A DNA stretch of 24,498 nt from assembly GCA_937975585.1 (NCBI GenBank), contig CALJUC010000167.1, forward strand, positions 1 through 24,498, in the 5' to 3' direction. The stretch comes from an uncultured Moraxella sp. GTDB taxonomy: Bacteria; Pseudomonadota; Gammaproteobacteria; Pseudomonadales; Moraxellaceae. A model generated the notes under the pieces. It was not told where the DNA came from, did not search any database, and saw only the letters and a program-made list of their open reading frames with translations. The translations under genes were made by a program, and so were the position numbers. Positions 16,708-24,443 of this stretch are shown piece after piece (position 1 is the stretch's first letter; the number at the start of each line of letters is the position of its first letter).

Positions 16708-17121
16708 ATGTGGTCATGGTTGCCCGCAACAAATAAAAGCGTAATTTTGGCGATGGTCGTCGCAAGCTTGTTGCCGTTTATGTTTGCTTTTGCCGCCAAA
16801 GTATTAGGTGGGTTTAAATCTAAAGACAATCAGCACCCGCGCGCATTTTTGGCAAATTTATCGGGCGCGGCCGCTCGTGCCAATGCCGCGCAGCAAAACA
16901 GCTACGAAACCTTACCGTTCTTTTTGGCAGCGATGGTCGTGGCATTATTATTCTTTGTGCCATTGTCGATCGTGTCACAGTTGGCGTGGCTATATGTGAT
17001 TTTACGCGTGATTTATGGCTTGGCATATATCGCTAACTGGTCAACCTTTCGCTCGATTATTTGGATGTTAAGCTTGGCGTGCCCGTTGATGCTGTTTTAT
17101 TTAGCGGCTCGACTTAGTTAA
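16708..17121 (+). CDS. MAPEG family inner-membrane protein
   Basis: The 137 residues contain about four hydrophobic segments (roughly 10-30, 65-90, 92-108 and 115-134) with the MAPEG hallmark RANAAQQNSYETLPFF between the first two. In eukaryotes MAPEG proteins are membrane glutathione or leukotriene enzymes; the small bacterial ones are mostly uncharacterised, although some have glutathione transferase or peroxidase activity. GAGGAATAAACT before the ATG gives a clear ribosome-binding site. The gene follows the OsmC-family gene, and a shared oxidative-stress role is conceivable, but this is inference from family names only. Confidence 0.85.
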   Translation: MWSWLPATNKSVILAMVVASLLPFMFAFAAKVLGGFKSKDNQHPRAFLANLSGAAARANAAQQNSYETLPFFLAAMVVALLFFVPLSIVSQLAWLYVILRVIYGLAYIANWSTFRSIIWMLSLACPLMLFYLAARLS

Positions 17122-17190
17122 GCCTCATCTAACACATAGCTATATAGCAGACTCATAGCACTACACCAAAAACAAAGGTTGTCATGACTT

Positions 17191-17499
17191 TTGGTTTTTT
17201 TATTGCCATTACCACTAAGTCCACAGTTGTATCAACAAGTTGTAGCGAACCTTGCGCCAAATGGCTTATATGTTCTTGAAGCGTATACCGTTCACCACCT
17301 TGAATTTACCCAAAGTGGTCAAAGTGTTGGCGGTCCAAAAGCCGCGGAGATGATGATGTCATTGGCTGAGCTAAGCCATGAACTCGATGGTTTAACTTTC
17401 ATGCAAGCCGAAGAGCGTCTAGTCATGCTTGACGAAGGCAGCGCGCATCGTGGCCAAAGCGCGGTGGTCGATACCATTGCCCGAAAAACTAAGTTCTAG
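17191..17499 (+). pseudogene. C-terminal remnant of a class I SAM-dependent methyltransferase
   Basis: The open frame of about 102 codons begins only with a TTG and lacks a ribosome-binding site. Its product resembles the last half of small class I methyltransferases: SPQLYQQVVANLAPNGLYVLEAYT (strand after motif III), then GGPKAAEMMMSLAELSHEL and the C-terminal RGQSAVVDTIARK. Motif I, which binds SAM and normally lies in the first 60 residues, is absent. The bases between the MAPEG gene (ending at 17121) and this frame contain stops and cannot supply it. The ATG at 17174 leads into another frame, across a run of seven T (17194-17200), and ends soon after. I read this as a gene that lost its 5' half. 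It ends six bases before dusC, which is convergent. Confidence 0.65.
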
Positions 17500-17505
17500 C
17501 GAAGA

Positions 17506-18501
17506 TTAAATCGTTTGTGTCAGCTGCTCAATAATCGCGTCTGTGGTTTTGAGTTTTTTAATCGCTTGCCACAGCGTTTGTGCCTCGTCATAGCCTTGGG
17601 TTAGCATTCCCAACCACTGTTTATAACGACCCACTAGCATATTGTCACTTTTAGCATTGCCGTGCAAAAATGCCAGTTGCAGTGCTAATAACTGTTGCCA
17701 AGACAAACTAGCAACATTATCGCCACGGTCAGCGGACTTGACTTGATTGACCAAGTCGGGTCGTGTTACTGCACCACGACCCAACATCACATGGATGGTA
17801 TTGGCTTGTTCTCGGCAACGCTGCGCTTGTTCTAGTGTCCAAATCTCCCCATTCGCGATAATCGGTAACGTCAAGCGCTCAGTCAAAGGCGCAATCAACT
17901 CCCAATACGCGGGTGGTTTATAGCCTTGGGTTTTGGTACGCGCATGAATGGTTAACCAACTTGCATTTGCTGCTTGTACCGCGTCGCCAATCTCTTGTGT
18001 TAGTGATGTGTCTTCATAACCCAAACGGATTTTAGCCGATACAGGCGTATGGCTGGGTACTGCATCACGCACTGCTTTGATAATCTGGTAAACAGTGTCC
18101 GGTTCAGTCAGTAGTACCGAGCCGCCACGATGGTTGTTGACTGTTTTGGCTGGGCAGCCAAAGTTTAAATCAATCGCAAGCGCGCCAAGTTCTACCGCTT
18201 TTATCGCATTACCTGCCATTAACTCAGGATTACTACCGAGTAGTTGAATATGAACCGGTACGCCATGACGGGTTTTGCCCTGTAGATTTTCGCCATGCAA
18301 TTCCCCCGAATGTTGTAACTCTGGCACAAATTTATAAAACACATGCGCGGGCAAGATGGTTTGGGTAACACGAATGAACTCGCTCACCGTCCAATCATAT
18401 TGACCGATTGAGGTGAGGACGTCACGCATCACTGGATCGGTTAGACCTTCCATCGGGGCAAGAACGGTTTGTGCTTGGGAAAAGTTAGGTACGTGAGGCA
18501 T
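17506..18501 (-). CDS. dusC: tRNA-dihydrouridine(16) synthase DusC
   Basis: Dus enzymes are FMN-dependent and reduce uridine to dihydrouridine in the D-loop of tRNA; DusC acts on U16. The 331 residues show the FMN-binding barrel opening LAPMEGLTDPVMRDVLT (14-30), the catalytic Cys116 in DLNFGCPAKTVNNHRGGS, the phosphate-side residues VSAKIRLGYED and IHARTKTQGYKPPAYW, and ANGEIW. AKTVNNHRGG after the catalytic Cys and the following C-terminal helical domain match the DusC branch; DusA and DusB have different residues at this place. It ends against the methyltransferase remnant without a visible terminator. It is probably transcribed alone. Confidence 0.88.
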   Translation of the reverse strand: MPHVPNFSQAQTVLAPMEGLTDPVMRDVLTSIGQYDWTVSEFIRVTQTILPAHVFYKFVPELQHSGELHGENLQGKTRHGVPVHIQLLGSNPELMAGNAIKAVELGALAIDLNFGCPAKTVNNHRGGSVLLTEPDTVYQIIKAVRDAVPSHTPVSAKIRLGYEDTSLTQEIGDAVQAANASWLTIHARTKTQGYKPPAYWELIAPLTERLTLPIIANGEIWTLEQAQRCREQANTIHVMLGRGAVTRPDLVNQVKSADRGDNVASLSWQQLLALQLAFLHGNAKSDNMLVGRYKQWLGMLTQGYDEAQTLWQAIKKLKTTDAIIEQLTQTI

Positions 18502-18604
18502 ACAATGAACGCACTAAAAAAAGACGTTATTATACGGGGTATTAAGATAGGCTTCAGCAAAAATTAATTCGCTATGTCTTTGCGGTAAAAGTTTTGCCCA
18601 AAAC

Positions 18605-18640
18605 AAAAAAGCAATATCAACTAAATGATACTGCTTTTTT
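18605..18640 (-). terminator. terminator of the DUF1328 gene (bidirectional shape)
   Basis: AAAAAAGCAATATCA and TGATACTGCTTTTTT form a 15-base-pair stem with one mismatch around a short loop. On the minus strand it ends the DUF1328 transcript 45 bases after its stop, just before the dusC leader. Confidence 0.85.
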
Positions 18641-18684
18641 GTCGCTAAAAGGAAAGTGTTAAATAAGTGTGCTCAATTCACTTA

Positions 18685-18843
18685 TTAAACTCGGCCACGG
18701 CTAATAAAGCCAACAATGGCAAGCACCACAGCAACGATTAAGAAAATCCAAGCAAAGTCAGATGATAAACCAGCGACGCCACCAAAACCTAGCAAACTGG
18801 CAACCAATGCGATTACAGCGAAAATAATAGCCCAACGAAACAT
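18685..18843 (-). CDS. DUF1328 (YtjA-type) small membrane protein
   Basis: The 52-residue product starts MFRWAIIFAVIALVASLLG and contains GFGGVAGLSSDFAWIF followed by a second hydrophobic helix ending in VGFISRGRV. This is the typical pattern of the DUF1328/YtjA family: two transmembrane helices separated by a Gly-rich turn. The molecular function of these peptides is unknown. A strong AAGGAG lies six bases before the ATG, so expression is likely. The gene is isolated, with its own terminator downstream and an AT-rich upstream region of about 270 bases. Confidence 0.9.
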   Translation of the reverse strand: MFRWAIIFAVIALVASLLGFGGVAGLSSDFAWIFLIVAVVLAIVGFISRGRV

Positions 18844-19020
18844 AGCGAACTCCTTATGTTATTAGTTATAGTAATTGCTAGTCAGTTTAATGATTATTGA
18901 AATACGTTTGACTGGCTGCTTTGTTCGTATGAGCCCATTGTATAAAAAACTTGGCCAAAAAAAAGCACTTAGATTGTTATTCTTGTCCCTTTTGATAGAG
19001 TAAGTTGTGCGTTTTATGCG

Positions 19021-19059
19021 AAAAAAACCGCTATTCAGTAATCGTTAGCAGGGTTTTTT
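19021..19059 (-). terminator. probable terminator of the helicase gene
   Basis: On the minus strand AAAAAACC-CT-GCTA pairs with TAGCGGTTTTTT with a two-base bulge, around a loop of about a dozen bases, and ends in a T run. It lies about 50 bases after the helicase stop. Confidence 0.65.
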
Positions 19060-19110
19060 GCAGATTTTAGTAACTAAAGTAAGCAAAGTTAGCAAAAATT
19101 TTGGCAAGCA

Positions 19111-20592
19111 TTAGCTATAAATTAATTTGCGCTTGTGTTGAAGCGCATTTACCAAATCCTGAATATGAAAAATATCCAAGTTTTGCTTAGCGCGCGTACA
19201 AGCCACGTATAGCAGACGAAGCTCCTCGGGCGAAATTTTGACCGCTTGACTGGTCACATCATAATAAAAGTCATCATCAATCTGCACACGACCCCATTCT
19301 AAGCCTTTGGCTTTATGCGCTGTAGAAATAATATAATCGGCTTTATCAAGGGTGGATAGGCTATTAATCGCTTGGCTTAAGGTGTCTGTACCATGCTCAT
19401 CGACCAATTTCACCAAGGTTTTTAAATCACTGCCTTCGTTGGTTTCAGCGTATTCTTGCACCTCACGCCAGTTATTAAAATACGCCAACTCAGGTACGCC
19501 AAAGGCCGATTTGCCTTCTTTGAGCCGTTCAGCCGATTGGCTAAACTTGAGCAGTCGCTCAGTGTCGGCTTGGAGTGCGACTTTGTGTCCCATTTTTAAT
19601 CCACTTAATAAATTGACCATCGCACTGGCATTGGTACGACACAAAATAGCGTCTTTTTTGCCATGCGTTAGGCTTTTACCTAAGGTGGATTTAATCAATG
19701 GATTACCGCGTAACGGCACATCTTCTTGTAAGGCGGTTAAAAAGGTATTGGCGACAGTGGCAATCTCATCCCCAAAGCGAAAGGATTGGGTCAATAGCGT
19801 CTGCGGAAGTGGCAGGCGTTTCATCGCATTCACCGCACCACGCCACTCATAAATCTGCTGGTGCGCGTCCCCCACATAAATCACTTGGGTCGGTTGGGTC
19901 GACAAAATTCCCATCATCAGTGGGTCGGCATCTTGTGCCTCATCAAATAAGATAAAATCAGCCGGAATGGTCGGCTTGGCAAGCGCCCACAGCTTGAGAT
20001 AAATATCATGCCCGATACCGGCCGGATGACGTGGGTCAATCGACTGCAACCAACGGCGCTCGACATATGGGTATAAGGTATCACGTAATTGCTCGGCATC
20101 ACTCGGTGCCACCCAATCAGGAAAGGTCAAATGTCGGGGTGCAGGATAACTGGCATGGGTACTGCAAAAGGTGGCAACCGCATCCGCGACAAATCGCGCT
20201 TGGCGTTCAGGGGTGATAGTAACGAATTGGTGTTTGCCATCAATATCGCGCTTGACTTGAAGCGGCGTTAACTGTAAATCACTGGCCAAACGACTGGGCG
20301 AAAAACGAGGGAGTTTTAGCTTAGCCGTGATATCGCGTGCGGTATGGCGAAATGCCAATGAGTGAAAGGTACGACAATCCACATGGCGTGGAAACTTTTG
20401 CTGGGCCTCACTAGCGATGGCTTTATTAAAGGCCAAATACATCCCACGCCCGCGTAGCTCATTACCAATGAGGTTAAGTGTGGTGGTCTTACCCGCACCG
20501 GCATAGGCAACGACCTTAAACGATTGACGGGTTAACGCCGTGGCCAACGCTTGCTGCTGTTCATCGGTGGGAGGTGGGGGCATTTGTGACAT
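19111..20592 (-). CDS. compact UvrD/FBH1-like superfamily 1 DNA helicase
   Basis: This is a 493-residue SF1A helicase, shorter than UvrD, Rep or PcrA (about 670-720). The motifs are in order: Q-region DEQQQALATAL, Walker A AGAGKTT (31-37), motif Ia YLAFNKAIASEAQ, Walker B FILFDEAQD (213-221), motif III GDAHQQIYEWRGA (241-253), motif IV TQSFRFGDEIA, motif V STAHKAKGLEW and motif VI LLYVACTRAK. YLAFNK and CRTFHSLA resemble the FBH1-like branch, which in eukaryotes removes recombinase from DNA; the bacterial members are poorly studied. The 1B and 2B accessory domains appear reduced. It is a single gene with no neighbour that suggests a role. The product is cytoplasmic. Confidence 0.85.
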   Translation of the reverse strand: MSQMPPPPTDEQQQALATALTRQSFKVVAYAGAGKTTTLNLIGNELRGRGMYLAFNKAIASEAQQKFPRHVDCRTFHSLAFRHTARDITAKLKLPRFSPSRLASDLQLTPLQVKRDIDGKHQFVTITPERQARFVADAVATFCSTHASYPAPRHLTFPDWVAPSDAEQLRDTLYPYVERRWLQSIDPRHPAGIGHDIYLKLWALAKPTIPADFILFDEAQDADPLMMGILSTQPTQVIYVGDAHQQIYEWRGAVNAMKRLPLPQTLLTQSFRFGDEIATVANTFLTALQEDVPLRGNPLIKSTLGKSLTHGKKDAILCRTNASAMVNLLSGLKMGHKVALQADTERLLKFSQSAERLKEGKSAFGVPELAYFNNWREVQEYAETNEGSDLKTLVKLVDEHGTDTLSQAINSLSTLDKADYIISTAHKAKGLEWGRVQIDDDFYYDVTSQAVKISPEELRLLYVACTRAKQNLDIFHIQDLVNALQHKRKLIYS

Positions 20593-20837
20593 AAAGCAGA
20601 CTTCGTAGAATGGGTAAGTATAATAGCAAAAACGGCAGTCAAAAAGTAAAACTCTGGATAACCTTGAACCAGGATTTATTGACCCTTAGTCAAAGTAAAC
20701 GCCATAGGTTTAAATGTAGCAAGGTAGTTGCGAGGGTCTTTTGAGGCATTCATCCCCTCATCAATGAGGGTGAATTTAATAATCTCAACCGAGTGGTTAA
20801 GATTCGTTGATGTGGCTATTATGTACTGGTTTAGGTG

Positions 20838-21671
20838 CTAGTTGGTAGAGGCTTCTTGCTCAATGCTGGCGCGTTTTTTTTCTTTAATTAATACGCGTGC
20901 CATGGCTAACCCAAGCTCAAACAATAACCACATCGGTACGGCCAACAACACCATCGACAAGCCATCGGGTGGAGTAACAACAGCCGCAATACCAAAACAG
21001 CCAACGATAATATAGCGGCGTTTATCGGCTAAGCTATCGACAGACACCACACCAGCAAGTACCAGCATTAATGTTAAGACTGGAATTTCAAAGGTCGCCC
21101 CAAACACCAAAAATAGCTTAATCACAAAGTTGAGATAACTTTCGATATCGGTCATTGGTAGCACGTTGTCAGGCGAGAACTTGATAAAAAACGCCAAGAC
21201 GCTTTTTAAGACCACATAATAGGCAAACGCAATACCGGTATAGAATAATACCACTGAGGATAACAGGACTGGCAAAGCAATACGCTTCTCGTGCTTATAC
21301 AGTCCAGGTGCGACAAATGACCAAATTTGGTACAGGATATAGGGCATTGACAGAATAATCGCCACGTATAAAGTGAGCTTGACAGGGGCAATAAATGATG
21401 AGGTAATATCGGTGGCAATCATGGTCGCATTAGCGGGTAGCAAATGAACCAATGGGGCAGAGAACGCATCATAAATGGGACGCGCAAATCCAACCAGCGC
21501 CAAAAAGATCACCAACACCGCGACAAAGATATGAATCAGATGGCGACGTAACTCAATCAAATGCTCGGTAATCGGCATATCTGATAACTGATTGTCTAGT
21601 TGTGCAGCATCTTTGGCGTTGTCATGGGCAATCTGTTCAGGGGATTTTTTGGTTTTGACAAGTTTAAGCAT
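20838..21671 (-). CDS. tatC: Sec-independent protein translocase TatC
   Basis: TatC is the core membrane component of the twin-arginine pathway and, with TatB, recognises the RR signal peptide of folded proteins. The product shows the N-terminal ITEHLIELRRHLI, the conserved first cytoplasmic-loop motif YQIWSFVAPGLYKHEK that contains the essential Phe and Glu, and six hydrophobic segments. I chose the ATG at 21671, which overlaps the end of tatB by 8 bases (ATGCTTAA) with GAGG 12 bases upstream. An in-frame ATG at 21683 abuts GAGG and is less likely; it would add four residues. The charged N-terminal extension of about 30 residues before the conserved part is longer than in E. coli. Overlap indicates translational coupling with tatB. 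Confidence 0.93.
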   Translation of the reverse strand: MLKLVKTKKSPEQIAHDNAKDAAQLDNQLSDMPITEHLIELRRHLIHIFVAVLVIFLALVGFARPIYDAFSAPLVHLLPANATMIATDITSSFIAPVKLTLYVAIILSMPYILYQIWSFVAPGLYKHEKRIALPVLLSSVVLFYTGIAFAYYVVLKSVLAFFIKFSPDNVLPMTDIESYLNFVIKLFLVFGATFEIPVLTLMLVLAGVVSVDSLADKRRYIIVGCFGIAAVVTPPDGLSMVLLAVPMWLLFELGLAMARVLIKEKKRASIEQEASTN

Positions 21672-22344
21672 GGCTGACAGCATCCTCGACTTGGGTTAAG
21701 GTAGGATAAAGCAGCGTATCAGCTTGGTAGTTGGGCAATAGTGGGGCTTTGGGTAACCGTCTAGCACGGTCGTAATCACCGAGCAAAAACCATTGATAAT
21801 ACATAGGCTCAGTGATTGAGGTTTTTGCCGATTGGGTTAATTGTGTCGCAGCAAGGACAGCTTGCGATAAATCTTTGGCGATTTCGTCAGCTTGTAGCGA
21901 GTTATCATCTAAGTCGGTACGAGCCTCGGCCGTATGAACGTGAGTCGGACTCGTAGTAAGGGATTTGTCAACTATTAAATCATTTTTTGCAAGACTAATG
22001 GTTGAGGCATCAGCACTAGGATTAGTTTGGTTATCCGCTGTATTCATGGCAGGGATGTTACCGTGCTGTTGTAACTCTTGCATATTGGCGCGTAACTCAT
22101 CCATTTCGCGCTTCATATCGGCTTCGGCTTGCTTGATTTTGGCCAATTCCGCTTGCATTTGCTTGCGAGTCTCGGCCAAATCCAATTCGGCTTCAATCTC
22201 GCTTTGTAGAGTGGCGACAGTACGGCGAAATTTCGCATAATAACGCCCGGCCGTACGTGCGGCTTGGGGCAGTTTTTCGGGGCCTAAGATAATTAAGGCA
22301 ATCGCGCCGAACAACAGTAACTCAGAAAACCCAATATCAAACAT
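21664..22344 (-). CDS. tatB: Sec-independent protein translocase TatB, with a long C-terminal tail
   Basis: TatB partners TatC in binding twin-arginine signals. MFDIGFSELLLFGAIALIILGPEKLP is the classical TatB N-terminus: a short periplasmic part, one membrane helix (about 5-22) and the Gly-Pro hinge. An amphipathic helix and a long charged coiled-coil (about 28-93) follow. Beyond that come a Ser/Thr/Asn-rich stretch (about 94-170) and an unusual terminal segment with aromatic residues, MYYQWFLLGDYDRARRLP to LLYPTLTQVEDAV. The 226 residues exceed E. coli TatB (171). It lies 47 bases after tatA and overlaps tatC. The ribosome-binding site is weak, so coupling to tatA is likely. Confidence 0.93.
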   Translation of the reverse strand: MFDIGFSELLLFGAIALIILGPEKLPQAARTAGRYYAKFRRTVATLQSEIEAELDLAETRKQMQAELAKIKQAEADMKREMDELRANMQELQQHGNIPAMNTADNQTNPSADASTISLAKNDLIVDKSLTTSPTHVHTAEARTDLDDNSLQADEIAKDLSQAVLAATQLTQSAKTSITEPMYYQWFLLGDYDRARRLPKAPLLPNYQADTLLYPTLTQVEDAVSHA

Positions 22345-22391
22345 AGCGCAGTCGCAGCCTATACCTAAATCAACATAAAGCGGTTAGTGAC

Positions 22392-22622
22392 TTATACGTT
22401 CGTTTTGTCGTTTTGCGTTTGGGTTGGCGTGACCGTGTTGGTCTCGTGTTCGATGACACGATTTTTTTGCGCTTGTTGCTCGTTTTCGTCTTTGACGGCG
22501 TCTTTAAAGCCTTTAACCGCGCCGCCTAAGTCTTTACCCGCATTTTTAAGTTTTGAGGTGCCAAAAATCACCACCACAACGACCAATAAAATTAACCAAT
22601 GTGTGATTGAGAAGCTACCCAT
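22392..22622 (-). CDS. tatA: Sec-independent protein translocase TatA
   Basis: TatA forms the oligomer that lets folded proteins cross the inner membrane. The 76 residues contain the N-terminal helix SITHWLILLVVVVVIFG, the hinge and amphipathic helix SKLKNAGKDLGGAVKGFKDAV and a polar tail. The conserved FG and LGGAVKGFK mark it as TatA rather than TatB. Translation starts at the ATG at 22622, which has AAGGAT six bases upstream; the frame is open for 30 further codons upstream, but these have no family resemblance. It is first of tatA-tatB-tatC and lies 124 bases downstream of hisIE on the same strand, so it may be co-transcribed with hisIE. Confidence 0.94.
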   Translation of the reverse strand: MGSFSITHWLILLVVVVVIFGTSKLKNAGKDLGGAVKGFKDAVKDENEQQAQKNRVIEHETNTVTPTQTQNDKTNV

Positions 22623-22711
22623 GAGATTATCCTTTGAGTCATTTGCTCGCGTTGAGGCACCTAAATAAACCGGGTGCGAAAATCGATATATCACCAGTGC
22701 GTGATAGGGCA

Positions 22712-22735
22712 CAGTGTAGCATAGTTTCTACACTG
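22712..22735. repeat. inverted repeat between hisIE and tatA
   Basis: CAGTGTAG (22712-22719) and CTACACTG (22728-22735) are perfect inverted 8-mers separated by 8 bases. There is no T tract on either side, so it is not a normal terminator. It could be an operator or a hairpin at the end of the hisIE transcript. Confidence 0.6.
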
Positions 22736-22746
22736 GCGAAAACTCA

Positions 22747-23595
22747 TCACGAAGGTTGACGACTGGCCTTTTCTTCAATACCTGATAAGCCAAAACGTCG
22801 TGCCAATTCGGTGGTGACACGTGTGGACGGGATATTAAACCACGCCAATGTGACCATTGTGTGAAACCATACATCAGCGATTTCATAAATTAAATCATCG
22901 ACGGCTTCAGTGTAGGTAGGCTCTGTCATTTGTGCTGTATCGTTTGGTATATCTTTAGCAGCGATAATGGTTTCAGTGGCTTCTTCGCCAACTTTTTCCA
23001 AGATTTTATTGAGGCCTTTATGATATAAACTCGCGACATACGAGCTATCAGGGCTGGCATCTTTGCGCTCGGCTAATACTTGGTCTAAGGCCGTTAAAAT
23101 ATCCGCTGATGGTGTGGCCACATGCGTTGAAGACTGTGAAGAATTGAGCGTTGTTGCAGTCGTTGGCTCGGTTGCGCTGTGTTCATGCTTGTGGGTATCA
23201 GCCCCATAAATCGCTTCGGGGTCTTTTAATACCGCATCGGTTACTGTCCAAGTCGCTTGACCTTGCTCATCGGTCAATAAGCGATAAAAACAAGATTCAC
23301 GACCCGTGTGACAGGCAATACCACCCATTTGGGTAACCGATAGCACAATCACATCCGCATCACAATCAAGGCGAATCTCATGTACTTGTTGAAAATGCCC
23401 TGAGCTTTCGCCTTTGTGCCATAATTTACCGCGTGAGCGCGACCAATATACCGCTTGCATTTTTTCGGCGGTTAACGTTAGCGATTCGCGGTTCATCCAA
23501 GCCATCATTAAGATACGGCCGGTACGATGGTCTTGGGCAATCGCCGGAATTAACCCATCTTTATCATAATTTACCGCGTCTAACCAACTAGCCAT
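22747..23595 (-). CDS. hisIE: bifunctional phosphoribosyl-AMP cyclohydrolase / phosphoribosyl-ATP pyrophosphatase
   Basis: The protein carries out steps 2 and 3 of histidine synthesis: HisE removes pyrophosphate from phosphoribosyl-ATP and HisI opens the ring of phosphoribosyl-AMP. HisI is residues 1-134, with the metal-binding Cys78 in RLDCDADV, and Cys95 and Cys102 in ACHTGRESC. A Ser/Thr/His-rich linker covers about 138-162. HisE is about 163-282, with SYVASLYHKGLNKILEKVGE and EIADVWFHTMV. Both halves look like pseudomonad HisI and HisE, which are separate proteins there. I chose the ATG at 23595 because MASWLDAVNY matches the usual HisI start and GGTG lies 5 bases upstream; in-frame ATGs at 23598 and 23607 are possible. 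All active-site motifs are intact. Confidence 0.94.
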   Translation of the reverse strand: MASWLDAVNYDKDGLIPAIAQDHRTGRILMMAWMNRESLTLTAEKMQAVYWSRSRGKLWHKGESSGHFQQVHEIRLDCDADVIVLSVTQMGGIACHTGRESCFYRLLTDEQGQATWTVTDAVLKDPEAIYGADTHKHEHSATEPTTATTLNSSQSSTHVATPSADILTALDQVLAERKDASPDSSYVASLYHKGLNKILEKVGEEATETIIAAKDIPNDTAQMTEPTYTEAVDDLIYEIADVWFHTMVTLAWFNIPSTRVTTELARRFGLSGIEEKASRQPS

Positions 23596-23755
23596 CATTT
23601 CACCCATCTGTCATTGTTGCCCATGATTTAACACCGTTATGCATATCGCTTGTACATACACGAACGGTCATTTATAACGCATTATCATAGCAGATAACAC
23701 TGAGCGTGCAATGCTTTGTCAATTAGGATAAAACGTGGTGAGAGGATATTTACAA

Positions 23756-24193
23756 CTAAAGAGAAGCACTAGTGAGGGCGTCACGCAAACTTTGACTCAA
23801 TGGAATTTCGCTATTTTGGCGATAGTCATAGGCAACAAATCCCATGACCGCATTTGCAACAGGGGAACCATCGAGCATACGGGTGACTTTGAAAGCAAAC
23901 TCACCGCCAGTGTGAGTCAAATGTTGGACACCTACTTCAAACAACAGCTCCTCACGGGCGCGTGCACGACTTAGTACGCGAGTTGTCACATAAGTAGTCA
24001 TCAGGCCGTGATAATCAGCGTTTATTTCTTTAATGGATTTAGCGTATAAGAAGCGAGCCCGCGATTCCGTCAATAATGCTACCAGTGCCTCAATGTCCAA
24101 ATGTTGGCCAATACCAATTTCAGTAGTACGCACCCGCATTACCGTTTCGAACACAAAGTTTGTGTCCTCAAGCCCAACCTCAAACTCAGTCAT
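23756..24193 (-). CDS. hotdog-fold acyl-CoA thioesterase family protein
   Basis: This 145-residue protein looks like a single hotdog domain of the thioesterase (4HBT-related) superfamily: VMRVRTTEIGIGQHLDIEALVALLTESRARFLYAK supplies the first strand and the central helix, and the remaining strands include TTYVTTRVLSRAR, EELLFEVGVQHLTHTG and AVMGFVAYDYR. The residue order D/E-x-G-x-x-x-H-L with a downstream Glu in LLTESRARF corresponds to the catalytic region of YbgC/FadM-like enzymes, though the canonical D-x2-GHVN box is altered. The substrate is unknown. TAGGAT about nine bases before the ATG serves as the ribosome-binding site. It is probably its own unit; hisIE begins 160 bases downstream. 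Confidence 0.75.
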   Translation of the reverse strand: MTEFEVGLEDTNFVFETVMRVRTTEIGIGQHLDIEALVALLTESRARFLYAKSIKEINADYHGLMTTYVTTRVLSRARAREELLFEVGVQHLTHTGGEFAFKVTRMLDGSPVANAVMGFVAYDYRQNSEIPLSQSLRDALTSASL

Positions 24194-24375
24194 TCTAGCT
24201 ATCCTATTACATTTATTACTTGTTACTACATTTTGGATACTGTATCAAATGTATAATTATATGACAAAAGTTTGTATATTATTTAACAGTAAATGAATTT
24301 ATTGTATTAATTTTATTCTATGATGTATTTTCGAGTAGTTAAAATTGTTCAACATATGAGCATAAAATATTAACT

Positions 24376-24443
24376 GAAGTTACGCACCGCTAATAGCCTT
24401 AAGCTGGGCAAAAGCCGACTGATTAGCAGAAATTAGTAACTTC
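24376..24443. repeat. nested inverted repeat at the right edge
   Basis: GAAGTTAC (24376-24383) is an exact inverse of GTAACTTC (24436-24443). Inside it GCTAAT (near 24389) is inverted by ATTAGC (near 24422). Together these can fold into an extended imperfect hairpin of about 68 bases. Its nature is unknown. Confidence 0.55.

Noticed and set aside
19352..19852. Plus-strand frame of 166 codons opposite the helicase gene
   Set aside because: Covers helicase motifs on the other strand, has no ribosome-binding site and no recognisable product.
20754..20770. Inverted repeat CCCTCAT-CA-ATGAGGG downstream of tatC
   Set aside because: The loop is too small and there is no T tract on either strand, so I do not call it a terminator.
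24376..24443. Reading the right-edge inverted repeat as an integron attC site
   Set aside because: The GTTRRRY and RYYYAAC core sites are not present in the right places, and no integron or cassette gene is nearby.
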